A stretch of 5,205 bases of DNA, taken from the NCBI GenBank assembly GCA_946221045.1, contig CAMIIY010000172.1:1-5205 (forward strand), read 5' to 3'. The translations under genes and the position numbers were made by a program. The stretch is from an uncultured Oceanospirillaceae bacterium. GTDB taxonomy: Bacteria > Pseudomonadota > Gammaproteobacteria > Pseudomonadales > Balneatricaceae. Numbering within the stretch: position 1 is the first letter of the stretch; every line of letters begins with the position of its first letter. The notes below the pieces were generated by a model that made no database searches, was not told the DNA's origin, and saw nothing but the letters and a program-made list of their open reading frames with translations. Below are positions 1 to 5,205 of this stretch, piece by piece.

Positions 1-792
1 CAGGTCGGTCTGCACCTGCGGAGCAAACAACTGATCCGCTGTCGCCTGCAACATCTGCGTTAATACCTGCTCTGCACTGCCCTGCGCCTGCTGACGTTGC
101 GGCGTGCCACGGTCAATCAGCATCCAGCTCACTTCCGCCGAACCATCCGGACGATTTTGCAGGCGGGCGGCCAGCACAACATCGGGCCGGTAGCGTAGCG
201 AGGCATCTTCAATCGGGGTAGCAAACAGGCCCCAGAGATCACTGACAGGCAGGGCCCCCTGATCCTGAAGGTCAAGCAGTGGCATCTGCAATGGAATGCC
301 CCGTTCCGCTGCTACCTGTGACAACAATGAGAAATAACGACTGTCGGTGCCCATAAATTCCGGGTTACCGTACTGATCCGAAGCAAGCCATAGCAATATT
401 ACCGGGCGCTGTTCACCCACCAGTGCCACACCGGCCCGGTTCAAGAGATCATTGACCGCCACCGGTGAAAAATCGAGCGTGAGCTGCTGCAGGCGCTGGG
501 TGCCCTCTGCTGTCTGTGTCACCTGATTGGTGGACTGATAGGCATAACGCTCCAGATAGGTACCGGCACTGTCGAGCTGCTGCTGCACCAGCGGTTTACC
601 CAACACTGTTCGTTGACCCGCTACCCGGACCAGCACCTGGGCGAAACCCTGTCGTATCTGGCGCGCATCCGGCAGGCTGCTTTGCTCAGGTACCTGCATC
701 TGCGCCTGATACAATTCGGTGACTTTACCGGCCTGCGCCGGACTGTTTAAAAAAAGTGCCAAAAGTGCAAACAAAACACTTTGTTTTTTCAT
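1..792 (-). CDS. DUF2066 domain-containing exported protein (partial, 3' end outside window)
   Basis: The reading frame is open from the ATG at 792-790 to the left edge with no stop, giving 264 residues; the C-terminus is missing. The start is supported by AAGGAA five bases upstream. Residues 1-22 form a signal peptide: a basic MKKQ start, a hydrophobic core (SVLFALLALFL) and an AQA|G cleavage site, so the protein should be exported to the periplasm. The mature part begins with the pattern I associate with DUF2066: a segment with 'RQGFAQVLVRVAGQR' around residues 46-60, then 'RPVILLWLASD' near 129-139 and 'RPDVVLAARL' near 203-212. The assignment rests on this similarity and on position, since DUF2066 genes commonly sit divergent to purM in gammaproteobacteria. 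No catalytic motif is visible and the function is unknown. In related genomes the next gene downstream is often hda, which cannot be checked here. Confidence 0.85.
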   Translation of the reverse strand, partial: MKKQSVLFALLALFLNSPAQAGKVTELYQAQMQVPEQSSLPDARQIRQGFAQVLVRVAGQRTVLGKPLVQQQLDSAGTYLERYAYQSTNQVTQTAEGTQRLQQLTLDFSPVAVNDLLNRAGVALVGEQRPVILLWLASDQYGNPEFMGTDSRYFSLLSQVAAERGIPLQMPLLDLQDQGALPVSDLWGLFATPIEDASLRYRPDVVLAARLQNRPDGSAEVSWMLIDRGTPQRQQAQGSAEQVLTQMLQATADQLFAPQVQTDL

Positions 793-797
793 GTCAG

Positions 798-803
798 TTC
801 CTT
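798..803 (-). promoter_or_regulatory. Ribosome binding site of the DUF2066 gene
   Basis: The minus strand reads AAGGAA, then five bases, then ATG at 792-790. This is a strong Shine-Dalgarno match and fixes the start of the DUF2066 gene. Confidence 0.7.
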
Positions 804-818
804 GTTTAAACACGCTGA

Positions 819-827
819 CTTATAACA
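819..827 (-). promoter_or_regulatory. Candidate extended -10 promoter for the DUF2066 gene
   Basis: The minus strand reads TGTTATAAG. This is a TG-N extended element joined to TATAAG, five of six matches to TATAAT. No convincing -35 hexamer lies 16-18 bases upstream (the minus strand there is GC-rich, GGCGGA), which fits an extended -10 promoter. Transcription would start near 812 and leave a leader of about 20 bases that contains the ribosome binding site. This is a motif match only. Confidence 0.4.
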
Positions 828-929
828 GAACAACGGCCTCATCCGCCCTGCAATCGCTACTCTATCACATCCGATTGAGCGCGCAGTGTCTGTTTCAACC
901 GAGCTGTGCATCAGGACACCGATTTGAAC

Positions 930-958
930 GTGAATTCAGCGACCATAACCGTTAGAAT
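930..958 (+). promoter_or_regulatory. Candidate sigma-70 promoter for purM-purN
   Basis: TAGAAT at 953-958 matches the -10 consensus at five of six positions. Seventeen bases upstream, GTGAAT at 930-935 is a weak -35 (three of six). A better -35-like TTGAAC at 924-929 is 23 bases from the -10, which is too far. Transcription would begin near 965, giving a leader of about 67 bases before the purM ATG. The weak -35 could imply an activator, but no activator site can be identified. Confidence 0.35.
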
Positions 959-980
959 ACGCGCAATATTTTCTAGGGAT

Positions 981-995
981 GGGCCACAGTGGTCC
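981..995 (+). other. Small stem-loop in the purM leader
   Basis: GGGCCACAGTGGTCC can fold into a six-base-pair stem with one G-U pair and a three-base loop. It would lie inside the predicted purM 5' leader, about 36 bases before the ATG. No T-run follows it, so it is not an intrinsic terminator. No function is assigned. Confidence 0.3.
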
Positions 996-1031
996 TTCGC
1001 TTCCGCCCCGCAGGTTAAAGGTTACTTATCC

Positions 1032-2090
1032 ATGTCTAATGGTTCTGACAAGAACTCTCTGAGTTACAAGGATGCCGGTGTTGATATCGACGCCGGCAAT
1101 GCACTGGTTGAACGCATCAAAGGTGTTGCCAAACGTACTGCGCGGCCTGAAGTGATGGGCGGTCTTGGCGGCTTTGGCGCACTTTGCCGCATCCCTGAAG
1201 GCTACCGTAAACCGGTTCTGGTCTCCGGCACCGATGGTGTAGGTACCAAACTGCGTTTGGCGATGGATCTGGGCAAACACGACACCATCGGTATTGACCT
1301 GGTGGCCATGTGCGTCAACGACCTGGTGGTTGCCGGTGCCGAGCCTCTGTTTTTCCTGGATTATTACGCCACCGGCAAGCTGAACGTTGATACCGCTGCC
1401 GATGTGGTCAGCGGTATTGGCCTAGGTTGTGAACTGGCCGGAGCAGCACTGGTGGGCGGTGAAACCGCTGAAATGCCGGGCATGTATGAAGGTGAAGATT
1501 ACGACCTGGCCGGTTTCTGTACCGGTGTGGTTGAAGAAGACGAAATCATCGACGGCAGCAAGGTTCAGATTGGTGACGCACTGATCGGCCTGGCCTCTTC
1601 CGGCCCGCACTCTAATGGCTACTCACTGATTCGCAAGATCATTGAAGTCAGCGGTGCTGACCTGAAGACTGACCTTGACGGCCAGCCACTGGCGGATGCG
1701 CTGATGGCACCGACCCGTATCTACGTCAAATCACTGCTGAAACTGATTCGTGAGTCTCAGGTCAATGCACTGTCACATATCACCGGTGGCGGTCTGCTGG
1801 AAAACATTCCCCGTGTGCTGCCGGCCAACACCAAAGCGGTCATTGATACCCAGTCCTGGCAGTTGCCTGCCGTATTCCGTTGGTTGCAGACAGAAGGCAA
1901 CGTGGCCAGCCGGGAAATGTACCGCACCTTCAACTGTGGTGTCGGCATGATTATCTGTGTACCGGCCGCAGCAAAAGAGACCGCTCTGGCATTATTGAAC
2001 AGCGCCGGTGAGCAGGCCTGGGAGATTGGCACCATCGCGGCAGCTGACGCAGAAGAAGAGCAGGTCGAGCTGGCGGGTCTGAATGCCTGA
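1032..2090 (+). CDS. purM: Phosphoribosylformylglycinamidine cyclo-ligase (AIR synthetase, PurM)
   Basis: PurM catalyses ATP-dependent ring closure of formylglycinamidine ribonucleotide to aminoimidazole ribonucleotide, step 5 of de novo purine synthesis, in the cytoplasm as a dimer. The protein has 352 residues, close to the 345 of E. coli PurM, and aligns with it almost throughout. Visible signatures are the N-terminal [13 protein letters not shown] (11-23), the glycine-rich GGLGGFGAL (43-51), GTDGVGTKL (66-74), the AIRS-family segment [19 protein letters not shown] (95-113), [12 protein letters not shown] (141-152), [11 protein letters not shown] (189-199), [13 protein letters not shown] (249-261) and NCGVGM (301-306). 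All are intact. The frame stays open back to an ATG at 906, but family alignment places the start at 1032 ([13 protein letters not shown]). AAAGG at 1017-1021 is a plausible, slightly distant ribosome binding site. The stop overlaps the purN start by 8 bases. Confidence 0.98.
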   Translation: MSNGSDKNSLSYKDAGVDIDAGNALVERIKGVAKRTARPEVMGGLGGFGALCRIPEGYRKPVLVSGTDGVGTKLRLAMDLGKHDTIGIDLVAMCVNDLVVAGAEPLFFLDYYATGKLNVDTAADVVSGIGLGCELAGAALVGGETAEMPGMYEGEDYDLAGFCTGVVEEDEIIDGSKVQIGDALIGLASSGPHSNGYSLIRKIIEVSGADLKTDLDGQPLADALMAPTRIYVKSLLKLIRESQVNALSHITGGGLLENIPRVLPANTKAVIDTQSWQLPAVFRWLQTEGNVASREMYRTFNCGVGMIICVPAAAKETALALLNSAGEQAWEIGTIAAADAEEEQVELAGLNA

Positions 2091-2745
2091 GCACGATCCG
2101 CAGAAATCCATTGTTGTTCTGATCTCCGGCAGTGGCAGCAATCTGCAAGCCATCATAGATGCAGTGACCCGCGGCCAGATCAATGGCCGCATCACTGCAG
2201 TGCTCAGCAACAAGACCGATGCCTTTGGCCTGCAGCGCGCACAAAAGGCAGGGATTTATACCGCCACCTTGGATCACAACGCGTACCCCGACCGGCTCAG
2301 TTTTGATCAGGCCATGATGGCCGAAATTGACCAGCATCAGCCACATCTGGTGGTGCTGGCGGGTTTTATGCGTATTCTCACCTCTGATTTTGTACGCCAC
2401 TATGAAGGGCGTCTGTTTAACATCCACCCTTCCCTGCTGCCCAAATACAAAGGCCTGCATACCCACCAGCGCGCGATGGATGCCGGCGATAAAGAACACG
2501 GCTGCACGGTGCACTTTGTCACTGAAGAACTGGACGGAGGCCCGCTTGCGGTTCAGGGCAGAGTCAGCATCGACCCGGAAGATACAGTGGAAAGCCTGCA
2601 GCAGAAGGTGCATCTGATCGAACACCAGATCTACCCTCTGGCAGTTGAATGGTTCTGTGCCGACCGGTTAAAGTGGACACCGCAGGGCATTGAACTGGAT
2701 CAGCAGCCTCTGCCTGCAGAAGGATTTCAACTGTCCACCGGATAA
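2083..2745 (+). CDS. purN: Phosphoribosylglycinamide formyltransferase (GART, PurN)
   Basis: PurN transfers a formyl group from 10-formyltetrahydrofolate to glycinamide ribonucleotide, step 3 of purine synthesis. It is the folate-dependent enzyme, distinct from formate-using PurT. The 220 residues compare with 212 in E. coli. The N-terminal phosphate-binding loop [13 protein letters not shown] is at 13-25. The folate-binding region includes [10 protein letters not shown] at 90-99. The catalytic triad expected from E. coli (Asn106, His108, Asp144) is present as Asn113 and His115 in FNIHPSLLP and Asp151 in [14 protein letters not shown] near 181-185 is also family-typical. The ATG at 2083 lies inside the last codons of purM (ATGCCTGA at 2083-2090), and only a weak GCGGG sequence precedes it, so translation is probably coupled to purM. 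An extra tail of about ten residues after the conserved end is unremarkable. Confidence 0.98.
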   Translation: MPEHDPQKSIVVLISGSGSNLQAIIDAVTRGQINGRITAVLSNKTDAFGLQRAQKAGIYTATLDHNAYPDRLSFDQAMMAEIDQHQPHLVVLAGFMRILTSDFVRHYEGRLFNIHPSLLPKYKGLHTHQRAMDAGDKEHGCTVHFVTEELDGGPLAVQGRVSIDPEDTVESLQQKVHLIEHQIYPLAVEWFCADRLKWTPQGIELDQQPLPAEGFQLSTG

Positions 2746-2750
2746 ACATT

Positions 2751-3479
2751 ATGGATGCACTACGCCAGCGCCTGAAGCAGTCCCTGTGGTTGCTGATGAT
2801 GCTACTCGCGACCTCAGTTTCAGCGGCCCCAACGGCGGTGTTGCAGCCGTTCAGTGCTGAATACAGCATTGACTGGAACGGAGGCCTGGCCATGAGCGGT
2901 ACCACCTCCCGCAGCCTGAAACACCAGGATGACCAGACCTGGCTGTTCAAATCCAGTGCAGTCTCCCTGCTGGCAAGCATCGAAGAAACCACGCAAATCG
3001 AGTGGCACAAGCAACGCATCCGGCCACTGAATTACCATTATCGTCGCAGTGTACTCGGCAAAAAACGGATTGTTACCATCAGCTTTGACTGGGACAAAAT
3101 GGAAGCCACTAACACGGTGAAAGACAAACCCTGGAAGATGCCCGTCAATCCGCAGGTACAGGACAAGCTCAGTTATCAGCTCCTGTTGCAGCAGTTACTG
3201 GCGCAGGGTGAAACAGCGTTTGAATTTGAAGTAGCCGATGGCGGCCACCTGAAACAGTACCGCTTTGCAGTGACCGGTGAAGAGCGTGTGATTGCACCCA
3301 TTGGTGAATACAAGGCGATTCAGGTCACGCGACTGCATGATGAAGACAGTGAACGCAAAACGCTGATCTGGTTCGCACCTGAGCTGAATTACCAGATTAT
3401 CAAGCTGCACCACGTTGAAGAGAAAAACAAAGCCTATACACTGCTGCTGCAGAAACTGACGCAGAACGGCACTGAATAA
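2751..3479 (+). CDS. DUF3108 domain-containing exported protein
   Basis: The 242-residue protein has a clear signal peptide: a basic start (MDALRQRLKQ), a hydrophobic core (SLWLLMMLLA, 11-20) and a likely cleavage after SVSA near residue 25. The mature part begins with QPFSAEYSIDWNGGLAMSG (about 32-50), resembling the opening strand of DUF3108 proteins. It continues as a beta-rich domain with 'SRSLKHQDDQTWLFKSSAV', 'RPLNYHYRRS', 'DKLSYQLLLQQLL', 'IGEYKAIQVTR' and 'LIWFAPELNYQIIKL'. These alternating strands fit a periplasmic, possibly lipocalin-like or ligand-binding barrel, but no catalytic residue is recognisable and the function is unknown. It starts 5 bases after purN, with a weak GGA at 2740-2742 overlapping the purN stop, so it should be co-transcribed and perhaps translationally coupled. 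The same position after purN recurs in related gammaproteobacteria. The hairpin at 3480-3501 follows its stop directly. Confidence 0.85.
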   Translation: MDALRQRLKQSLWLLMMLLATSVSAAPTAVLQPFSAEYSIDWNGGLAMSGTTSRSLKHQDDQTWLFKSSAVSLLASIEETTQIEWHKQRIRPLNYHYRRSVLGKKRIVTISFDWDKMEATNTVKDKPWKMPVNPQVQDKLSYQLLLQQLLAQGETAFEFEVADGGHLKQYRFAVTGEERVIAPIGEYKAIQVTRLHDEDSERKTLIWFAPELNYQIIKLHHVEEKNKAYTLLLQKLTQNGTE

Positions 3480-3501
3480 CAGGGGTGTCAGCACACCCCT
3501 G
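3480..3501. terminator. Hairpin between converging genes, probable bidirectional terminator
   Basis: CAGGGGTGT (3480-3488) and ACACCCCTG (3493-3501) pair perfectly over nine base pairs around a CAGC loop. The hairpin begins on the base after the DUF3108 stop and ends nine bases before the stop of the EAL gene on the other strand. The T-rich stretch after it is modest on both sides: GGTTTATT after a short gap on plus, and TTATTC immediately on minus. It probably terminates both units, perhaps incompletely. Confidence 0.7.
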
Positions 3502-3509
3502 CTACCGGT

Positions 3510-4727
3510 TTATTCCAGACCCGGTATCCAGCTGGCCGGCATACCACTAAAACCCGAAAACAGATTCTTACTGCCACTGTCATTCAGCAGGTCCGCCAGC
3601 AGTATGCGGGATGGATCAATAAACAGTACCGCTGTCTGCGCCCGCTGCCCTGAGTGAATATCCTGATACGGTTCAGAAAATACCAGACGGTTCTCGATAT
3701 CCGTAGCGCCCAACAGTTCGAAGAAATAGGGCCGCCAGCTCCAGTTATAGCCTTTTGGCTTTTCATCGATCAGCCAGCCACGCTCACTGTTTTCATAGTT
3801 GGGAGAGATCTGGTTGCCACTTCTGTCACAGATATAAAAACGCAGCAGCAAATCCGTGGGCACAAAATTCACCAGCTCTGCTTCCTGCTGTGAGGTGCGC
3901 AGCAGTTCCCGCAGGGCCAGCAATTCGGATTTCACCCGCTCAGCGCGCCAGTGGTTGCGAGAGGTCGCTTCAATCGCCATATCACGGTAGTGCCCCAGCA
4001 ACTCATGCACGGCCCCACTGACACTCGCTACCGGCACAGCCTCCTCGCTGGCCGTTGCAAACAGATCTCCCTGCGTATACACAGCCCCACAGCTCAGTGC
4101 CAGAAAATACTCTTCGGGCTCACTGATGCCCTGAAACAAAACTTTAGAGCCTAAGCGGGAAGCCATCTCGCCAAGGCTCTGCACAATTGGATAGCCATTC
4201 TCACCAAATGCACCATTTTTGAGCAGCGCAGTATCCAGTTTGATGATGTCCGGATGCAGACGGGCAACACGGTCAAGCTGAGAGAAACCGTTACCAAAAT
4301 CATCAATGGCAATCCGGAAACCCTCCGCCCGATAACGCTCCACCAGCGCCTCTAACTGATCAATATCCCCCTCAAGAGATGTAATCTCAATAATGACCCG
4401 GGCAGGGTCCCCTTTTACCTGTTTCAGCAGGTCCAGCGTCACCACATGTTCGGGCGATTCCATCAACTGCAACCACTGGGGCGAGATATTAATCGCAATA
4501 AAGGTGTTTTCAGGCAGCGCTGACAGTGCCGCCAGCGCCTGTAAACGGACCTCACGGTCAAGGTTCAGCCGCTCTTCAAGCGGCAGATCAGGGTCATGTA
4601 ACAACGCATCGGCTGATCGGGTGTCGGATGCAGAGATTCGCTCAAAAGGCTGAGCTTCATAACCTGCGATCTTGCCGGTGGCGGTTTCAATAATAGGCTG
4701 AAAATAGGGTAAAACTGTGCGGTTCAT
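3510..4727 (-). CDS. Degenerate EAL-domain protein with C-terminal Cache/PAS-like sensor domain
   Basis: This cytoplasmic protein has 405 residues from the ATG at 4727-4725, with no signal peptide or membrane segment. Residues 4-230 are an EAL domain. Conserved positions include YFQPIIETATGKIAGYEA (8-25), N80 in INISP, E114 in IIEIT, D142-D143 in IDDFG, K163 in IIKLD and Q219 in TQGDLF. Several functional positions are changed: the signature reads EAQPF instead of EALxR, ExTE reads EITS, and the usual AEGVE reads FQGIS, so the glutamate expected 36 residues after K163 is Gln199. Loss of cyclic-di-GMP phosphodiesterase activity is therefore likely. A helical linker (about 235-285) leads to a domain (about 290-375) with FYICDRSGNQISPNY and GYNWSWRPYF, resembling Cache/PAS-type sensors and the C-terminal domain of Bacillus subtilis YkuI. 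A role as receptor or interaction protein is inferred. TTG at 4775 could add 16 residues, but the domain fits the ATG better. Confidence 0.85.
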   Translation of the reverse strand: MNRTVLPYFQPIIETATGKIAGYEAQPFERISASDTRSADALLHDPDLPLEERLNLDREVRLQALAALSALPENTFIAINISPQWLQLMESPEHVVTLDLLKQVKGDPARVIIEITSLEGDIDQLEALVERYRAEGFRIAIDDFGNGFSQLDRVARLHPDIIKLDTALLKNGAFGENGYPIVQSLGEMASRLGSKVLFQGISEPEEYFLALSCGAVYTQGDLFATASEEAVPVASVSGAVHELLGHYRDMAIEATSRNHWRAERVKSELLALRELLRTSQQEAELVNFVPTDLLLRFYICDRSGNQISPNYENSERGWLIDEKPKGYNWSWRPYFFELLGATDIENRLVFSEPYQDIHSGQRAQTAVLFIDPSRILLADLLNDSGSKNLFSGFSGMPASWIPGLE

Positions 4728-4758
4728 CGTCCAATACTCAAACGGTTTTCGATAGGAC

Positions 4759-4775
4759 AGCAAAAAGAACGCCAA
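4759..4775 (-). promoter_or_regulatory. Candidate sigma-54 promoter for the EAL gene
   Basis: The minus strand reads TTGGCGTTCTTTTTGCT. It matches the sigma-54 pattern TTGGC...TTGCW, with the invariant GG and GC separated by exactly ten bases. The positions after TGGC (GTT instead of ACG) do not match. Transcription would start near 4748, giving a leader of about 20 bases before the ATG at 4727. It lies between the GGDEF stop and the EAL start, so it could drive the EAL gene on its own. Motif evidence only; chance occurrence is possible. Confidence 0.35.
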
Positions 4776-4779
4776 GTCT

Positions 4780-4793
4780 GCATATTGCTATGC
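4780..4793. repeat. Short inverted repeat upstream of the EAL gene
   Basis: GCATA-TTGC-TATGC is a perfect five-base inverted repeat around a four-base loop, just upstream of the candidate sigma-54 element and 11 bases after the GGDEF stop. It is too short to call a terminator with confidence and could be chance or a small operator. Confidence 0.25.
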
Positions 4794-4805
4794 CTAGATT
4801 ATGGA

Positions 4806-5205
4806 TCAGGCGGAGACGCTGTGCTTGTGATCAAACATAGTCTGATCGGCATAATGGATCAGATCGGCAGAATTATCTGCATCTGTCGGATAGCAGGCAT
4901 AACCCACACTGACTTGCTGATGGATCAACTGGCCCTGCATTGAAAATGGCTGCTCAAACGCCACAAACAGTTTCTGCTTCATCGTCGCTACCTGGTCTTC
5001 ATCGGAAACGCCCGTCATCAACAGAATGAATTCATCACCACCATATCTGGCCACAGTATCCGTCTCCCTTACAGCCTGTTGCAAGCGGTTTGCCACCTCT
5101 ATCAGCAGTTCATCTCCCAACTTGTGGCCCAGGGTGTCATTGACGGATTTAAATTTATTGAGATCGATAAAAAAGACCCCCAGCTTCGAACCCATACGGC
5201 GGGCG
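4806..5205 (-). CDS. GGDEF-domain diguanylate cyclase (partial, N-terminus outside window)
   Basis: The last 132 codons of a longer gene are present, covering nearly all of a C-terminal GGDEF domain that would make cyclic di-GMP from two GTP. Reading continues to the right edge (ARR before the Met at 5195), so that Met is internal rather than the start. FFIDLNKFKSVNDTLGH supplies the first metal-binding Asp and the Lys and Asn used for GTP. GDELL carries the guanine-contacting Asp. The active-site loop RYGGDEF is intact (GGDEF codons at 5042-5028). RETD, encoded at 5069-5058, lies exactly five residues before GGDEF and is the allosteric inhibitory I-site. VSVGYACYPTDAD and YADQTMF complete the fold, and the protein ends ten residues after that Phe... 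in HKHSVSA, so no EAL domain is fused to it. The cyclase should be active and product-inhibited. Its sensory N-terminus cannot be seen. It lies 78 bases upstream of the EAL gene on the same strand. Confidence 0.93.
   Translation of the reverse strand, partial: ARRMGSKLGVFFIDLNKFKSVNDTLGHKLGDELLIEVANRLQQAVRETDTVARYGGDEFILLMTGVSDEDQVATMKQKLFVAFEQPFSMQGQLIHQQVSVGYACYPTDADNSADLIHYADQTMFDHKHSVSA

Noticed and set aside
804..811. Palindrome GTTTAAAC in the DUF2066 leader
   Set aside because: An eight-base AT-rich palindrome is expected by chance and has no matching partner elsewhere in the window.
516..955. Plus-strand open frames opposite the DUF2066 gene and its upstream region
   Set aside because: They have no recognisable protein similarity or convincing ribosome sites, and they lie antisense to a well-supported gene with a signal peptide.
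961..976. Possible PurR operator (CGCAA...TTT) upstream of purM
   Set aside because: Only about half of the 16 positions match the E. coli PUR box and the symmetric centre is wrong, so it is likely chance.
906..1031. In-frame N-terminal extension of purM from an ATG at 906
   Set aside because: The extra 42 residues do not resemble PurM, would span the likely promoter, and the family start aligns with the ATG at 1032.
1951..2625. Long (224 codon) minus-strand open frame across purM/purN
   Set aside because: It is antisense to two highly conserved enzymes, its translation has no recognisable motif, and it is a codon-bias shadow.
4728..4775. TTG start at 4775 for the EAL protein
   Set aside because: The added 16 residues precede the conserved domain start, no ribosome site is visible, and the TTG falls inside the candidate promoter; ATG at 4727 is preferred.
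4728..4805. Possibility that the GGDEF and EAL genes are one GGDEF-EAL protein split by a frameshift
   Set aside because: The GGDEF frame ends naturally just after its domain, there is a 78-base gap, and the EAL part has its own ATG and a different (EAL then sensor) architecture from standard GGDEF-EAL fusions.

Overview
The window looks like an ordinary chromosomal segment of a free-living gammaproteobacterium. PurM and PurN closely resemble the Escherichia coli enzymes. The arrangement of a DUF2066 gene divergent from purM-purN-DUF3108 is one I associate with Pseudomonadales and Oceanospirillales-type genomes. Base composition is even, a little over half G+C by eye. I see no phage, insertion sequence, CRISPR, tRNA or rRNA sequence. 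Species cannot be named from this window.

Layout. Positions 1-792 (minus strand) hold the first 264 codons of a secreted or periplasmic DUF2066-family protein that runs off the left edge. Positions 793-1031 form a divergent promoter region. Positions 1032-3479 (plus strand) form a compact three-gene cluster: purM (AIR synthetase), purN (GAR formyltransferase, overlapping purM by 8 bases) and a signal-peptide-bearing DUF3108 protein 5 bases further on. A perfect hairpin at 3480-3501 separates this cluster from genes converging from the right. Those are a degenerate EAL-domain protein with a C-terminal Cache/PAS-like sensor domain (3510-4727, minus) and, upstream of it, the C-terminal end of a GGDEF diguanylate cyclase (4806-5205, minus) that runs off the right edge.

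How the genes work together. PurN makes formyl-GAR (step 3) and PurM closes the imidazole ring (step 5) of de novo purine synthesis; the overlap suggests translational coupling. The DUF3108 and DUF2066 proteins are exported, have no settled function, and are not obviously purine enzymes. The right-hand pair is a cyclic-di-GMP signalling unit. The GGDEF domain has an intact active site and an intact inhibitory RxxD site. The EAL protein has lost several residues needed for phosphodiesterase activity and more likely acts as a receptor or protein-interaction module.

The most interesting points are the degenerate EAL protein and a sigma-54-like promoter motif just ahead of its ATG. I found no evidence of a wholly new system.
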